A stretch of 17,422 bases of DNA, from NCBI GenBank assembly GCA_007122565.1, contig SKTJ01000130.1, positions 1-17,422 of the forward strand, in the 5' to 3' direction. A program made the translations under genes and the position numbers. Positions 7,217-14,314 of this stretch are shown piece by piece (the first letter of the stretch is position 1; each line of letters begins with the position of its first letter). Under the pieces are notes generated by a model that had not been told where the DNA came from, did no database searches, and saw nothing but the letters and a program-made list of their open reading frames with translations. This DNA is from Syntrophomonadaceae bacterium. GTDB lineage: Bacteria; Bacillota; Dethiobacteria; DTU022; UBA8154.

Positions 7217-9238
7217 CTATTTTTTAAACTCGGCAGGTCTCCGCTCCATAAACGCGCTGATACCTTCTTTCGCCGCATCGGTGCAGGCGATCTTACCGAA
7301 TGCCTTGTAGCCTATTCCCAGGGCCACTTCAAAGGAATCGGCTGCTGCCCCTTCTTCGATGGCCTGCGTGATGATCGCCACTGCCTCGTCGCTCAGGCGC
7401 AACTTGCCGGCTGTGGGGTTCTCGGCCTTGGCAATGGGCTCCAGTTTTACCGGTGCATCGGGAATACGTGGTACCGGTTTACCGGCCATTTCTTTAACTT
7501 CTTTCACGGCAAGTTCGATCAGCTCACGATAATTGTCTGCCAGAGCGCTGAAGATTCCCAGTTCAAAAGCTTCCTTGGATTTCATCGGCCTGGCTACACG
7601 GATCATATCATTGAAAACTGCTGCAGCCTGGGGCCAGCGGCGGTAAGGTACAATCAGGCCACCGATACCGGGCAGAATCCCCAGTGTCACTTCGGGGAAC
7701 TGGAGCCAGGCACTTTTAGTCGCTACCAGCTTATGGCAACGGAGGGCCAGTTCAAAGCCGCCACCCAGAGCCATGCCGTTCAGGGCAGCTACAACAGGCT
7801 TTTCGCACTGGTCCAGGTAACGGAGCAATGCGGAACAATCTGCGGCGTACTTCTCCGAAGCTGCCGCATCACCGAGCATGGTGGGGAATTTGCCGATGTC
7901 GGCACCGGCACAGAAAGCACGCTCGCCGTAACCGGTGATCACAAAGCCCTTGACTGCCGGATCAGTTTCAAATTCCTTGAGTACTTCCAGGATTTCCATG
8001 GTTACTTCATCGCTGAGGGCATTCATTACCTGGGGACGACGGATGGTGATTACCTTAACACCGTCCATATCATCGATGAGCAGGTGACGCTTGAACTGCT
8101 GGTAGCGTGCATAATCCCCGTCGATCCCCGGCATACCGGGTCGGTCTTGCTGGAAACCGCTGATTATATTCTTTGTTTCCCCTTCGCCCAGGTCACGCAT
8201 GATATCAAAGGGTCCCTTGCGGAAGCCAAGGGCAATCTGGCAGCCCAGGTTCAGGTCTGCGAGGGTGCCGATATCCCGGTTGATAATATCAAAGCTCTGG
8301 GAAAAAAGGATGCCGAGCAGGCGGTTCCGCACATAGTTTGCCACATCATCAGCCACTTCCACTTTTTCTCCCCGCTTGGCAGTTACCCACGTGTCCACAG
8401 AACGGAGAATATTGGCCGGCAGGTAATGATCCCCTTCTTCCATCTGCAGTGTATTTGTTTCCACGATAATGGGGTTACCCCGGGCCAGGTTTAATACGAA
8501 GAAGGGACCGGCAAACACGTATGACTGTGCCACTTTGTCTATCTGCACGGAAGTAGCTTTGTCCAGTAAGTAAGCAGCATCATTACACCAGTTATCAAAA
8601 ATACGGTCCAGCACAAAGCAGATTTCGTCCTGCGTCACGATGGGTACTTTCCCTGTGGTGCAAAACATCCAGCTCAGGTAATCCACTACTTCCCGGTTTG
8701 ACTTCTCCCAGGTAACTATCTCAACACACGGGTTCTGCCAGGCCGGGGCAAAAAAATGGGTAATCGTGGTACGCCCGGGAAGCTTAGCCTCGCTGAAAAT
8801 GCGCTGGGCCGGTATGGAGCTGGTATTGGAGGTAATGATCGTGTCCTCCCGCACAATGCTCTCAATCTGAGCAACGATTTTACGTTTGATTGGCAGGTTT
8901 TCTGTAGCAGCCTCGATTACAAGGTCCGCATCTTTAATATCGTTATAATCCGTGGTAAATACAATATTCTGCCCCACAACTGCTGCCTGATCCGCCGTCA
9001 TCTTTTTCTTATCAATAGCCTTCTGCATGTAGCCCTGAATACGCTTATTTGCATTTTCCAGAGGCTGCTCCACCACATCTACAATAATCAGCTTTCCATC
9101 GGGAATGGCGCTTTTCAGGTAGTAACCAATGTCGGGGCCGATGGTTCCGGCACCAATAATAGCAAATACCTTGGGCAGGGGCTTCTTTGCCTCATAAAGC
9201 AAAGGGTTAAAGAAACCGGGATAAAGCTCTCTTTTCAT
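7217..9238 (-). CDS. Bifunctional 3-hydroxyacyl-CoA dehydrogenase / enoyl-CoA hydratase (HAD-ECH order)
   Basis: A 673-residue cytosolic beta-oxidation enzyme: it hydrates a 2-enoyl-CoA and oxidises the 3-hydroxyacyl-CoA with NAD+. The N-terminal dehydrogenase domain has the Rossmann motif GAGTIG (29-34), NTSS (138-141) and the catalytic pair H161/E173 in HFFAPAW...VEIV. A C-terminal crotonase domain starts near residue 385 with AFCAGADI (441-448) and both catalytic glutamates, E496 (ALGGGFE) and E516 (FPE). This domain order is opposite to bacterial FadB and like the archaeal crotonyl-CoA hydratase/3-hydroxybutyryl-CoA dehydrogenase. The ATG at 9238 has AGGAGGT six bases upstream. It lies 184 bp below the acyl-CoA dehydrogenase and ends at a terminator. 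Substrate is unknown; an aryl-propenoyl-CoA or a ring-cleavage dicarboxyl-CoA would both fit the context. Confidence 0.92.
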   Translation of the reverse strand: MKRELYPGFFNPLLYEAKKPLPKVFAIIGAGTIGPDIGYYLKSAIPDGKLIIVDVVEQPLENANKRIQGYMQKAIDKKKMTADQAAVVGQNIVFTTDYNDIKDADLVIEAATENLPIKRKIVAQIESIVREDTIITSNTSSIPAQRIFSEAKLPGRTTITHFFAPAWQNPCVEIVTWEKSNREVVDYLSWMFCTTGKVPIVTQDEICFVLDRIFDNWCNDAAYLLDKATSVQIDKVAQSYVFAGPFFVLNLARGNPIIVETNTLQMEEGDHYLPANILRSVDTWVTAKRGEKVEVADDVANYVRNRLLGILFSQSFDIINRDIGTLADLNLGCQIALGFRKGPFDIMRDLGEGETKNIISGFQQDRPGMPGIDGDYARYQQFKRHLLIDDMDGVKVITIRRPQVMNALSDEVTMEILEVLKEFETDPAVKGFVITGYGERAFCAGADIGKFPTMLGDAAASEKYAADCSALLRYLDQCEKPVVAALNGMALGGGFELALRCHKLVATKSAWLQFPEVTLGILPGIGGLIVPYRRWPQAAAVFNDMIRVARPMKSKEAFELGIFSALADNYRELIELAVKEVKEMAGKPVPRIPDAPVKLEPIAKAENPTAGKLRLSDEAVAIITQAIEEGAAADSFEVALGIGYKAFGKIACTDAAKEGISAFMERRPAEFKK

Positions 9239-9258
9239 AACTTTACCTCCTTTATTAT

Positions 9259-9280
9259 AGGGCGCTTATTGTTGCGCCCT
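9259..9280. other. GC-rich hairpin just upstream of the HAD-ECH ribosome site
   Basis: AGGGCGC (9259-9265) pairs with GCGCCCT (9274-9280) around an eight-base loop. The next bases in gene direction are ATAATAAAGGAGG, so the stem ends a few bases before the Shine-Dalgarno sequence. There is no U-run, so it does not look like a terminator. It might stabilise the downstream mRNA or mark a processing point. Confidence 0.45.
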
Positions 9281-9322
9281 TTACGAACTATCCGGGCAAC
9301 GATCTGTTCATCTCTATAGGTT

Positions 9323-9350
9323 CCCGGGCCCGGGCGGTGGGCAGCCGCCC
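9323..9350. repeat. GC-rich palindrome plus hairpin in the Acd to HAD-ECH gap
   Basis: A 12-bp perfect palindrome CCCGGGCCCGGG (9323-9334) runs into a hairpin GGGCGG (9332-9337) / CCGCCC (9345-9350). No T-run on either side. Together with the heptamer array next to it this looks like a dispersed intergenic repeat insertion; I cannot check copy number elsewhere. Confidence 0.45.
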
Positions 9351-9368
9351 CTAAAATGTCCCCTTCTT

Positions 9369-9429
9369 TTAATTGTCAACTGTCAACTGTAAACTGTCAA
9401 CTGTAAATTGTTAACTGCCCTGTCAACTG
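9369..9429. repeat. Degenerate heptanucleotide tandem repeat, consensus T(C/A/T)AA(C/T)TG
   Basis: Eight 7-bp units are visible from 9369: TTAATTG, TCAACTG twice, TAAACTG, TCAACTG, TAAATTG, TTAACTG, then a five-base break CCCTG and a final TCAACTG at 9423-9429. The last unit lies inside the acyl-CoA dehydrogenase gene and supplies its final Ser codon and TGA stop. Heptamer tandem repeats of this style are known from several bacterial genomes; their function is unclear. Confidence 0.85.
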
Positions 9430-10559
9430 CCTAACATGTCCCTTGCAATAACCAGTCGCTGTACTTCGTTGGCACCCTCGAAAATGGCGAAAACCTTGGC
9501 GTCGCGCATGTACCGCTCCACCGGGTAGTCCTTGCTGCAGCCGTCAAGCCCCATCAGCTGTACCGCGCTGGAGGTTACATTCATGACATTATCGGTGGCA
9601 AAGAGCTTGGCCATGGCGGAAAAGCGAATATAAACGTCCTCGAACTCGCTCTTGTTGTCGTAGCGCCAAGCTGCCCCATGGACGAGGTGCCGTGCAGCCT
9701 GGACGTTTGTCTCCATGTCCGCCAGGGCAAACTGGACCGCCTGCTGCCGGGCAAGGTGTTTTCTTTCCCGCACATATGCCGTCGCTGCATCGAGGGCACC
9801 CTGGGCCAGCCCTGTGGCCATTGCACCCGTCATGATGCGCCCCTTGTCCAGGGAGTCGAGGGCGATGCGGAAACCGTCGCCGATCTTACCTAAAATATCC
9901 TTCTTGGGGACGCGCAAATCCTCAAAACTCATCTCGCAGGTGGTAGAGCCGCGGAATCCCATTTTTTTCTCCTTATTGCCAATGTTCATGCCGGGGGTCC
10001 CCAGCTCTACCAGGAAAGCCGTTATCCGGTCCTTGCCGTCCACTTTTACCTTGGCGAACACCGTTTCTATATCGGCAACGTCAGCATGGGTGATAAAGAT
10101 TTTACTGCCGTTGATGATGTAGTCATCACCATCGGGTACTGCCCGGGTCATCATTGCGCCCACGTCCGAACCGGAATTGGGTTCACTAAGGGCAAATGAA
10201 GCATGAATTTCGCCTCTGGCACAGCGCGGCATATACTTCTGCTTCTGTTCCTCAGTTCCCCAGATTGCAATGGGGGCGGCTCCAAGGTGCTGGTTCCCCA
10301 GCACGATGGAGGAAGCGCTGCAGACGCGGTTAATTTCCTCGATGACCACACAGAGGGTTAGAAGTTTGCCGTCTATGCCACCGTGTTCAGGTTGAGCGAT
10401 CGTACGGAAAATGCCGTTTTCCGCAAACAGTTTTTCCACTTCCCGCGAGTACTCCCCTTTGGCCTCGATCTCCGCGGCCCGGGGCGCTACGTGTTCTTGC
10501 ATCATTTTGCGCGTTTTCTGTTGCCAGTGAAGTTGTTCTTCACTCAGTCGCAGATCCAT
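9423..10559 (-). CDS. Acyl-CoA dehydrogenase
   Basis: A 378-residue FAD enzyme that oxidises an acyl-CoA to a 2-enoyl-CoA, normally passing electrons to electron-transfer flavoprotein. Visible: the FAD/substrate loop SFALSEPNSGSDVG (121-134), GFRGSTTCEM (201-210), the helical C-terminal domain, and the catalytic Glu 361 in AIFEGANEVQRLVIARDML. ATG 10559 is preferred over an in-frame ATG at 10580 because GGGGAGG sits correctly upstream. It is 49 bp below the molybdenum hydroxylase large subunit, so probably in the same operon. In the anaerobic indoleacetate pathway an acyl-CoA dehydrogenase follows the mutase step, which would suit this neighbour set. A role in beta-oxidation of ring-cleavage products cannot be excluded. 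The extreme C-terminus runs into a heptamer repeat. Confidence 0.92.
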   Translation of the reverse strand: MDLRLSEEQLHWQQKTRKMMQEHVAPRAAEIEAKGEYSREVEKLFAENGIFRTIAQPEHGGIDGKLLTLCVVIEEINRVCSASSIVLGNQHLGAAPIAIWGTEEQKQKYMPRCARGEIHASFALSEPNSGSDVGAMMTRAVPDGDDYIINGSKIFITHADVADIETVFAKVKVDGKDRITAFLVELGTPGMNIGNKEKKMGFRGSTTCEMSFEDLRVPKKDILGKIGDGFRIALDSLDKGRIMTGAMATGLAQGALDAATAYVRERKHLARQQAVQFALADMETNVQAARHLVHGAAWRYDNKSEFEDVYIRFSAMAKLFATDNVMNVTSSAVQLMGLDGCSKDYPVERYMRDAKVFAIFEGANEVQRLVIARDMLGS

Positions 10560-10608
10560 ATTTACCTCCCCACTCTCCATAATATCAACTGCTCATTTTC
10601 TTCCTTCT

Positions 10609-12915
10609 TTAAGACCCCTTCTTTGCTTCCAGGGCCGCAACAATTCTTTCCGGTGTAATGGGAAGATCCCGGATGCGTATTCCCAGGGCATCCCAAACAG
10701 CGTTGGCAATGGCGGGAGCACTGCCCACCAGGGGCGGCTCACCGATCCCCTTGGCGCCGAAAGGCCCTTTTTCGTCAATCGTTTCCACAATCACCGATTC
10801 AATGTTGGGCATGTCAGGGAACGTTAGAATCTTGTAATCCAGGAAATTACCGTTCAGCACCTTGCCCTTGTCCAACTGCAATTCTTCCATCAGGCTGTAA
10901 CCCAAACCCTGGGCACAACCGCCCTCTAGCTGGCCTTCCACCGCCATGGGGTTAAGGGCCCGGCCCACGTCCATTGCAATAACGTACTTAAGAATTTTTA
11001 TATGGCCCGTTTCCTGATCAACTTCCACCTCCACGCCGTGTACGCCGTAGGTGTAGGCGGCGGAAAAGTTACCTTTCATTTCCCGGTCCAGCATCACTGT
11101 GGGGGGGTCATAGAACTCGGAGACTACAACCTGCCGCCCGTTAGTGCGAAAATGGATTGCCCGCAGCAGTTTGTCCAGGGCCATGGAAACTTCTGCATTG
11201 TTCCTGGAATAGACCATGCGGTCCCGGAGATAGAGGCTCTCTTTAGGCTCTTTAAGCATCCCGGCGGCAAACTCCAGAATCTCTTCTTTCGCTTTGCGTG
11301 CCGCATAGAGGGCTGAGTTGCCACCTACAAAAGTTGAACGGCTGGCGTGGGCACCTGCATCCCAGATCTCCAGGTTCGTATCTTTCATGATTACTTCCAC
11401 ATCTTCGATCTCCACACCCAGTTCCTCGGCCACAATCTGGGCCAGGACTGTATCCGACCCCTGTCCCATATCGGAAGCGCTGGTAAGGACCGTAACTTTG
11501 CCGTAATCATCCAGTTTCAAAATTGTGCCGGTACCGTCGGATTTATAGATACGGGCACCACCGCCCACATGAATCAGAGAGGAGATCCCAACACCCCGGC
11601 CATTACCTTTACCTCTTTTTTCGTCCCACTGCAATTTTTCCTTGACCGCTACCAGGCATTCCTCCATGCCGCAACTGCCTATCTCAAACCTTTGGGGGGT
11701 AATTTCACCCGGCTTGTTACGGTTAAGCATACGGAATTCCCATGGATCGATTCCTGCTTTTTCGGCCAGTGTATCGATCTGGCTTTCAATGGCAAAGGTA
11801 GCCTGCGGGTTACCGTAACCGCGCATCGCTGTGCTGTAGATATTGTTTGTGTGAACACACTTGGCCACATAGCGGATGTTTTCAACTTGGTAGAGGGAAG
11901 AGATAGGCATCATCATCACAGAGGGGGTAGTAGCACCCCAGGAGGTGTATGCCCCGTTGTCCAGGATCATATCCACATCTCTGAATGTAAGTTTGCCTTC
12001 TTTTGTACATCCCTGTGAAATTTTCGCCCGTACAGGTTGCCGTCCGGGAGAGGCAAAAAATTCCTCTTCCCTGGTGTAGACCAGTTTAACCGGCCTTCCC
12101 GTATAATGGGCCAACAAAATAGTAATGAATTCAAATGGATAGGTGTCGAGCTTGCTGCCAAAACCCCCACCGATGGCCGTCTGGATGACCTGGACCCTTT
12201 TACCTTTCAGCCCGAGCGCCTTCATTGCATCCTGGAAATCCTTTTGGGCCAGATAGCGTATCTGCGTGGGGCTGTAGACGGTGAGGTTTCCATTGGCATG
12301 AAACTGGGCAATACAGCCACTGGTTCCGAGGCAACAGTGTGTCACAAAAGGCAGCGTATAATTTTCCTCAACAATAAAATCAGCCTTTTTACGCCCCTCT
12401 TCCACATCGCCACAGAGCATTTTCCAGGGGAGTTTCAATACATTGCTTCCTTTTTCCTCGTGGATCAGGGGAGCCCCTTCCTGCATTGCTTCCTCCGGAT
12501 CAAAAACTCCGGGCAACTCCTCGTATACCACGTCGATAAGCTTAACCGCCTCTGCAGCGATCTCAGCCGTATCCGCCGCAACAGCGGCTACCTCATCACG
12601 GTACTGGCGCACTTTATCCTTTTTCAGTACCGGGTTATCCTTGATAAAACCAACGCGAATCTCCGGTGTGTTGTAGCCGGTAATTACGGCCCGCACTCCG
12701 GGCAGCTTTTCCGCTTTTGTGGTATCGATGCTCACTATTTTAGCATGGGCATACTTGCTCCAGAGAATTTTCCCATAGAGCATGCGCGGCAGCTTAACGT
12801 CATGAATATACTGGGTCCGCCCCTGTACTTTATCCCAGGCATCAAGCTTGGGGACACGTTGACCTATTTTCAACAGTTGCCCGTCCTTAATTTGTGGTTC
12901 AAGAACCTTTGCCAA
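10609..12915 (-). CDS. Xanthine dehydrogenase-family molybdopterin-binding large subunit
   Basis: Catalytic subunit (768 residues) of a molybdenum hydroxylase that adds a water-derived oxygen to a heteroaromatic carbon or aldehyde, or in 4-hydroxybenzoyl-CoA reductase runs reductively. Domains: aldehyde oxidase/xanthine dehydrogenase a/b hammerhead from about residue 18 to 135, then Moco-binding segments GGGFGSKLD (249-257), AMRGYGNPQ (363-371), SDMGQGS (481-487) and GAKGIGEPP with the probable catalytic Glu near 726. The CO dehydrogenase form I loop (AYxCSFR) is absent. The usual LEP/LET motif near 195 reads CLGTSG instead. The start is TTG at 12915 with AGGAGGTG seven bases upstream; the longer frame to 13113 overlaps the 2Fe-2S gene and is arginine/serine-rich nonsense. 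It completes a three-subunit enzyme with the two preceding genes. Neighbouring ring-opening genes suggest an N-heterocycle as substrate. Confidence 0.92.
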   Translation of the reverse strand: MAKVLEPQIKDGQLLKIGQRVPKLDAWDKVQGRTQYIHDVKLPRMLYGKILWSKYAHAKIVSIDTTKAEKLPGVRAVITGYNTPEIRVGFIKDNPVLKKDKVRQYRDEVAAVAADTAEIAAEAVKLIDVVYEELPGVFDPEEAMQEGAPLIHEEKGSNVLKLPWKMLCGDVEEGRKKADFIVEENYTLPFVTHCCLGTSGCIAQFHANGNLTVYSPTQIRYLAQKDFQDAMKALGLKGKRVQVIQTAIGGGFGSKLDTYPFEFITILLAHYTGRPVKLVYTREEEFFASPGRQPVRAKISQGCTKEGKLTFRDVDMILDNGAYTSWGATTPSVMMMPISSLYQVENIRYVAKCVHTNNIYSTAMRGYGNPQATFAIESQIDTLAEKAGIDPWEFRMLNRNKPGEITPQRFEIGSCGMEECLVAVKEKLQWDEKRGKGNGRGVGISSLIHVGGGARIYKSDGTGTILKLDDYGKVTVLTSASDMGQGSDTVLAQIVAEELGVEIEDVEVIMKDTNLEIWDAGAHASRSTFVGGNSALYAARKAKEEILEFAAGMLKEPKESLYLRDRMVYSRNNAEVSMALDKLLRAIHFRTNGRQVVVSEFYDPPTVMLDREMKGNFSAAYTYGVHGVEVEVDQETGHIKILKYVIAMDVGRALNPMAVEGQLEGGCAQGLGYSLMEELQLDKGKVLNGNFLDYKILTFPDMPNIESVIVETIDEKGPFGAKGIGEPPLVGSAPAIANAVWDALGIRIRDLPITPERIVAALEAKKGS

Positions 12916-12916
12916 A

Positions 12917-13390
12917 CTAGAGCACCTCCTTCTCAGAAGCATCCTTAACCGCTTCCACGATCTTGGTATAACCTGTGCAACGGCAGAGGTTTCCGGCCAT
13001 GCCCTTACGGATCTCCTCTTCTGTGGGACGGGGTTTTGCCATAAGCAGCGCTTTTGCCGACATGACCATGCCCGGCGTACAGAAACCGCATTGGACCGCA
13101 CCCTTCTCCACAAAAGACTTCTGCAACGGATCCAGTTCGCCCCGCGGGCCGGAGAGACCTTCGATGGTTACGACACTGCGTCCGTTAACAGCAGGCGCCA
13201 GCATCAGGCAGGAGTTTACAGCCACGTCATCCACCAAAACGGTACAGGAACCGCACTCCCCGTAACCACACCCCTCCTTGGCGCCATACAACTCAAAGTT
13301 GTCCCGCAACATATCCAGTAATGTTATATGATCATCAATGTTAATGCAAACATCTTCGCCGTTTAGCTTGAAAGATATTTTCACCGCCAT
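12917..13390 (-). CDS. Xanthine dehydrogenase-family [2Fe-2S] small subunit
   Basis: A 157-residue electron-transfer subunit with two [2Fe-2S] clusters linking the molybdenum site to the FAD subunit. The N-terminal plant-type cluster uses Cys 41, 46, 49 and 61 (CGYGECGSC...C). The C-terminal helical cluster uses Cys 101, 104, 136 and 138 (CGFC...CRC). Length matches CoxS/HcrC/NdhS proteins. I start at ATG 13390, whose A is shared with the TGA of the FAD gene (TGATG), with AAAGG upstream; an ATG five codons earlier (13405) is possible. The stop is followed after one base by the TTG of the large subunit, so the three are translationally coupled. Confidence 0.93.
   Translation of the reverse strand: MAVKISFKLNGEDVCINIDDHITLLDMLRDNFELYGAKEGCGYGECGSCTVLVDDVAVNSCLMLAPAVNGRSVVTIEGLSGPRGELDPLQKSFVEKGAVQCGFCTPGMVMSAKALLMAKPRPTEEEIRKGMAGNLCRCTGYTKIVEAVKDASEKEVL
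12923..12930 (-). promoter_or_regulatory. Ribosome binding site that sets the TTG start of the large subunit
   Basis: AGGAGGTG lies seven bases before TTG 12915 and is itself the last codons of the 2Fe-2S gene. It is a near-perfect Shine-Dalgarno sequence, and no ATG is at the correct distance. Confidence 0.8.
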
Positions 13391-14271
13391 CACCCTTTCA
13401 TCCATGCTTTGTTAACCCGCCTAAGCGCTGTCTCGGCGGCGCGTGGGATCAGCGCGCAAATCATCTTCTTACGGTAATCCGCCGTGGTACGGAAACTGGT
13501 ACGGGGATTGGATTCGCTCACAGCTACCTGTGCGGCCTGCTCCCAGATCTCCCGGCTCAGCGGTTTGCCGGTAACAAATGCTTCTGCTTTTTTTGCCCGG
13601 AACGGTATGGGCCCCGCTAAACTGAGGGCAATTCTGGCCTCCTGGCATACCATATTGTCATCAGGCACAATGATTACGGCAATGCCCAAAAGGGGCAAAT
13701 CCATTGCTTTGCGCCGTGAATGTTTAATATAGCACGAACCGGCCCCTTGCGGCAGTGTGGGGATGCGGATAGCACGCAGGATCTCTCCTGCGGCCAGTGC
13801 TGTTTTGCCCGGTCCCTGAAAGAACTCTTCAACATTGACCTGCCGTTCTCCTGCCGGTCCATCCAACACCAGCTTCGCTCCCAGGGCCACAACAGGAGCT
13901 GCTGTATCAGCAGAGGGGGCCCCGTTGCAGATGTTCCCTCCGATGGTAGCCACGTTGCGTACCTGAACAGATCCTAAATTATCAACAGCATCGGCCAACA
14001 GGGAAAACTTTTCCCGTATCAACTTCGACTGCTCGATCATACGGTGGGTCACCATAGCACCAATGCAAAGTTCACCGTTACTGTAGTCTATATCCTGTAA
14101 TTCAGGGATACAGCGCAGGGATATAAGATGATCCGGTGTTTTTGTTTCCTGCTTAATCTCTATGATCAGATCCGTGCCGCCGGCAAGCAGCTTGGCGGTC
14201 TCACCGTGCCCCTCCAGCAATGCAAAAGCGTCTTTCAATGATTCAGGTTCATGATAAGTTAGTCTTCTCAA
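13390..14271 (-). CDS. Xanthine dehydrogenase-family FAD-binding subunit
   Basis: Medium subunit (293 residues) that takes electrons from the 2Fe-2S subunit and delivers them to NAD+, ferredoxin or another acceptor. FAD contacts typical of the family are visible: AGGTDL (30-35) and TIGGNICNGAPSAD (109-122), followed by the C-terminal CO dehydrogenase flavoprotein domain. There is no extra cysteine-rich insertion of the kind that carries a [4Fe-4S] cluster in the beta subunit of 4-hydroxybenzoyl-CoA reductase, which argues against that identity. The frame opens at 14358, but that would overlap hyuB. TTG 14271 directly after a strong ribosome site gives the standard N-terminus (LRRLTYHEPESL). 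It lies 43 bp after hyuB and overlaps the 2Fe-2S start by one base. Confidence 0.9.
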   Translation of the reverse strand: MRRLTYHEPESLKDAFALLEGHGETAKLLAGGTDLIIEIKQETKTPDHLISLRCIPELQDIDYSNGELCIGAMVTHRMIEQSKLIREKFSLLADAVDNLGSVQVRNVATIGGNICNGAPSADTAAPVVALGAKLVLDGPAGERQVNVEEFFQGPGKTALAAGEILRAIRIPTLPQGAGSCYIKHSRRKAMDLPLLGIAVIIVPDDNMVCQEARIALSLAGPIPFRAKKAEAFVTGKPLSREIWEQAAQVAVSESNPRTSFRTTADYRKKMICALIPRAAETALRRVNKAWMKG

Positions 14272-14277
14272 CTTGTT

Positions 14278-14289
14278 CCCTCCCTCCTT
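14278..14289 (-). promoter_or_regulatory. Ribosome binding site that sets the TTG start of the FAD subunit
   Basis: The purine run AAGGAGGGAGGG ends six bases before TTG 14271. It contains two overlapping Shine-Dalgarno cores. Its strength and spacing decide for the TTG start over the upstream in-frame ATG at 14358, which lies inside hyuB. Confidence 0.8.
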
Positions 14290-14314
14290 AAAACAAAGGT
14301 AAGTAAAAACACTC

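Noticed and set aside
9254..9259. Perfect TATAAT in gene direction above the HAD-ECH gene
   Set aside because: The hexamers at 16-18 bp upstream (AAAGGG/TAAAGG) do not resemble a -35 box, and a start there would fall within the ribosome site.
9369..9429. CRISPR array
   Set aside because: Units are seven bases in direct tandem with no spacers, so it is a microsatellite-like repeat.
12037..12948. 303-codon plus-strand ORF, and similar long plus-strand ORFs at 7733-8494, 11347-12018, 14498-15196 and 15227-16024
   Set aside because: They lie antisense to well-supported genes, have no recognisable domains or ribosome sites, and reflect the codon composition of the real minus-strand genes.
12916..13113. 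N-terminal extension of the molybdopterin subunit to 13113
   Set aside because: The extra 66 residues are an Arg/Ser-rich shadow of the 2Fe-2S gene, and a strong ribosome site precedes TTG 12915.
10609..14271. Aerobic-type CO dehydrogenase (coxMSL)
   Set aside because: Subunit composition matches, but the form I AYxCSFR active-site loop is missing (AMRGYGNPQ instead) and the neighbours are aromatic/acyl-CoA genes.
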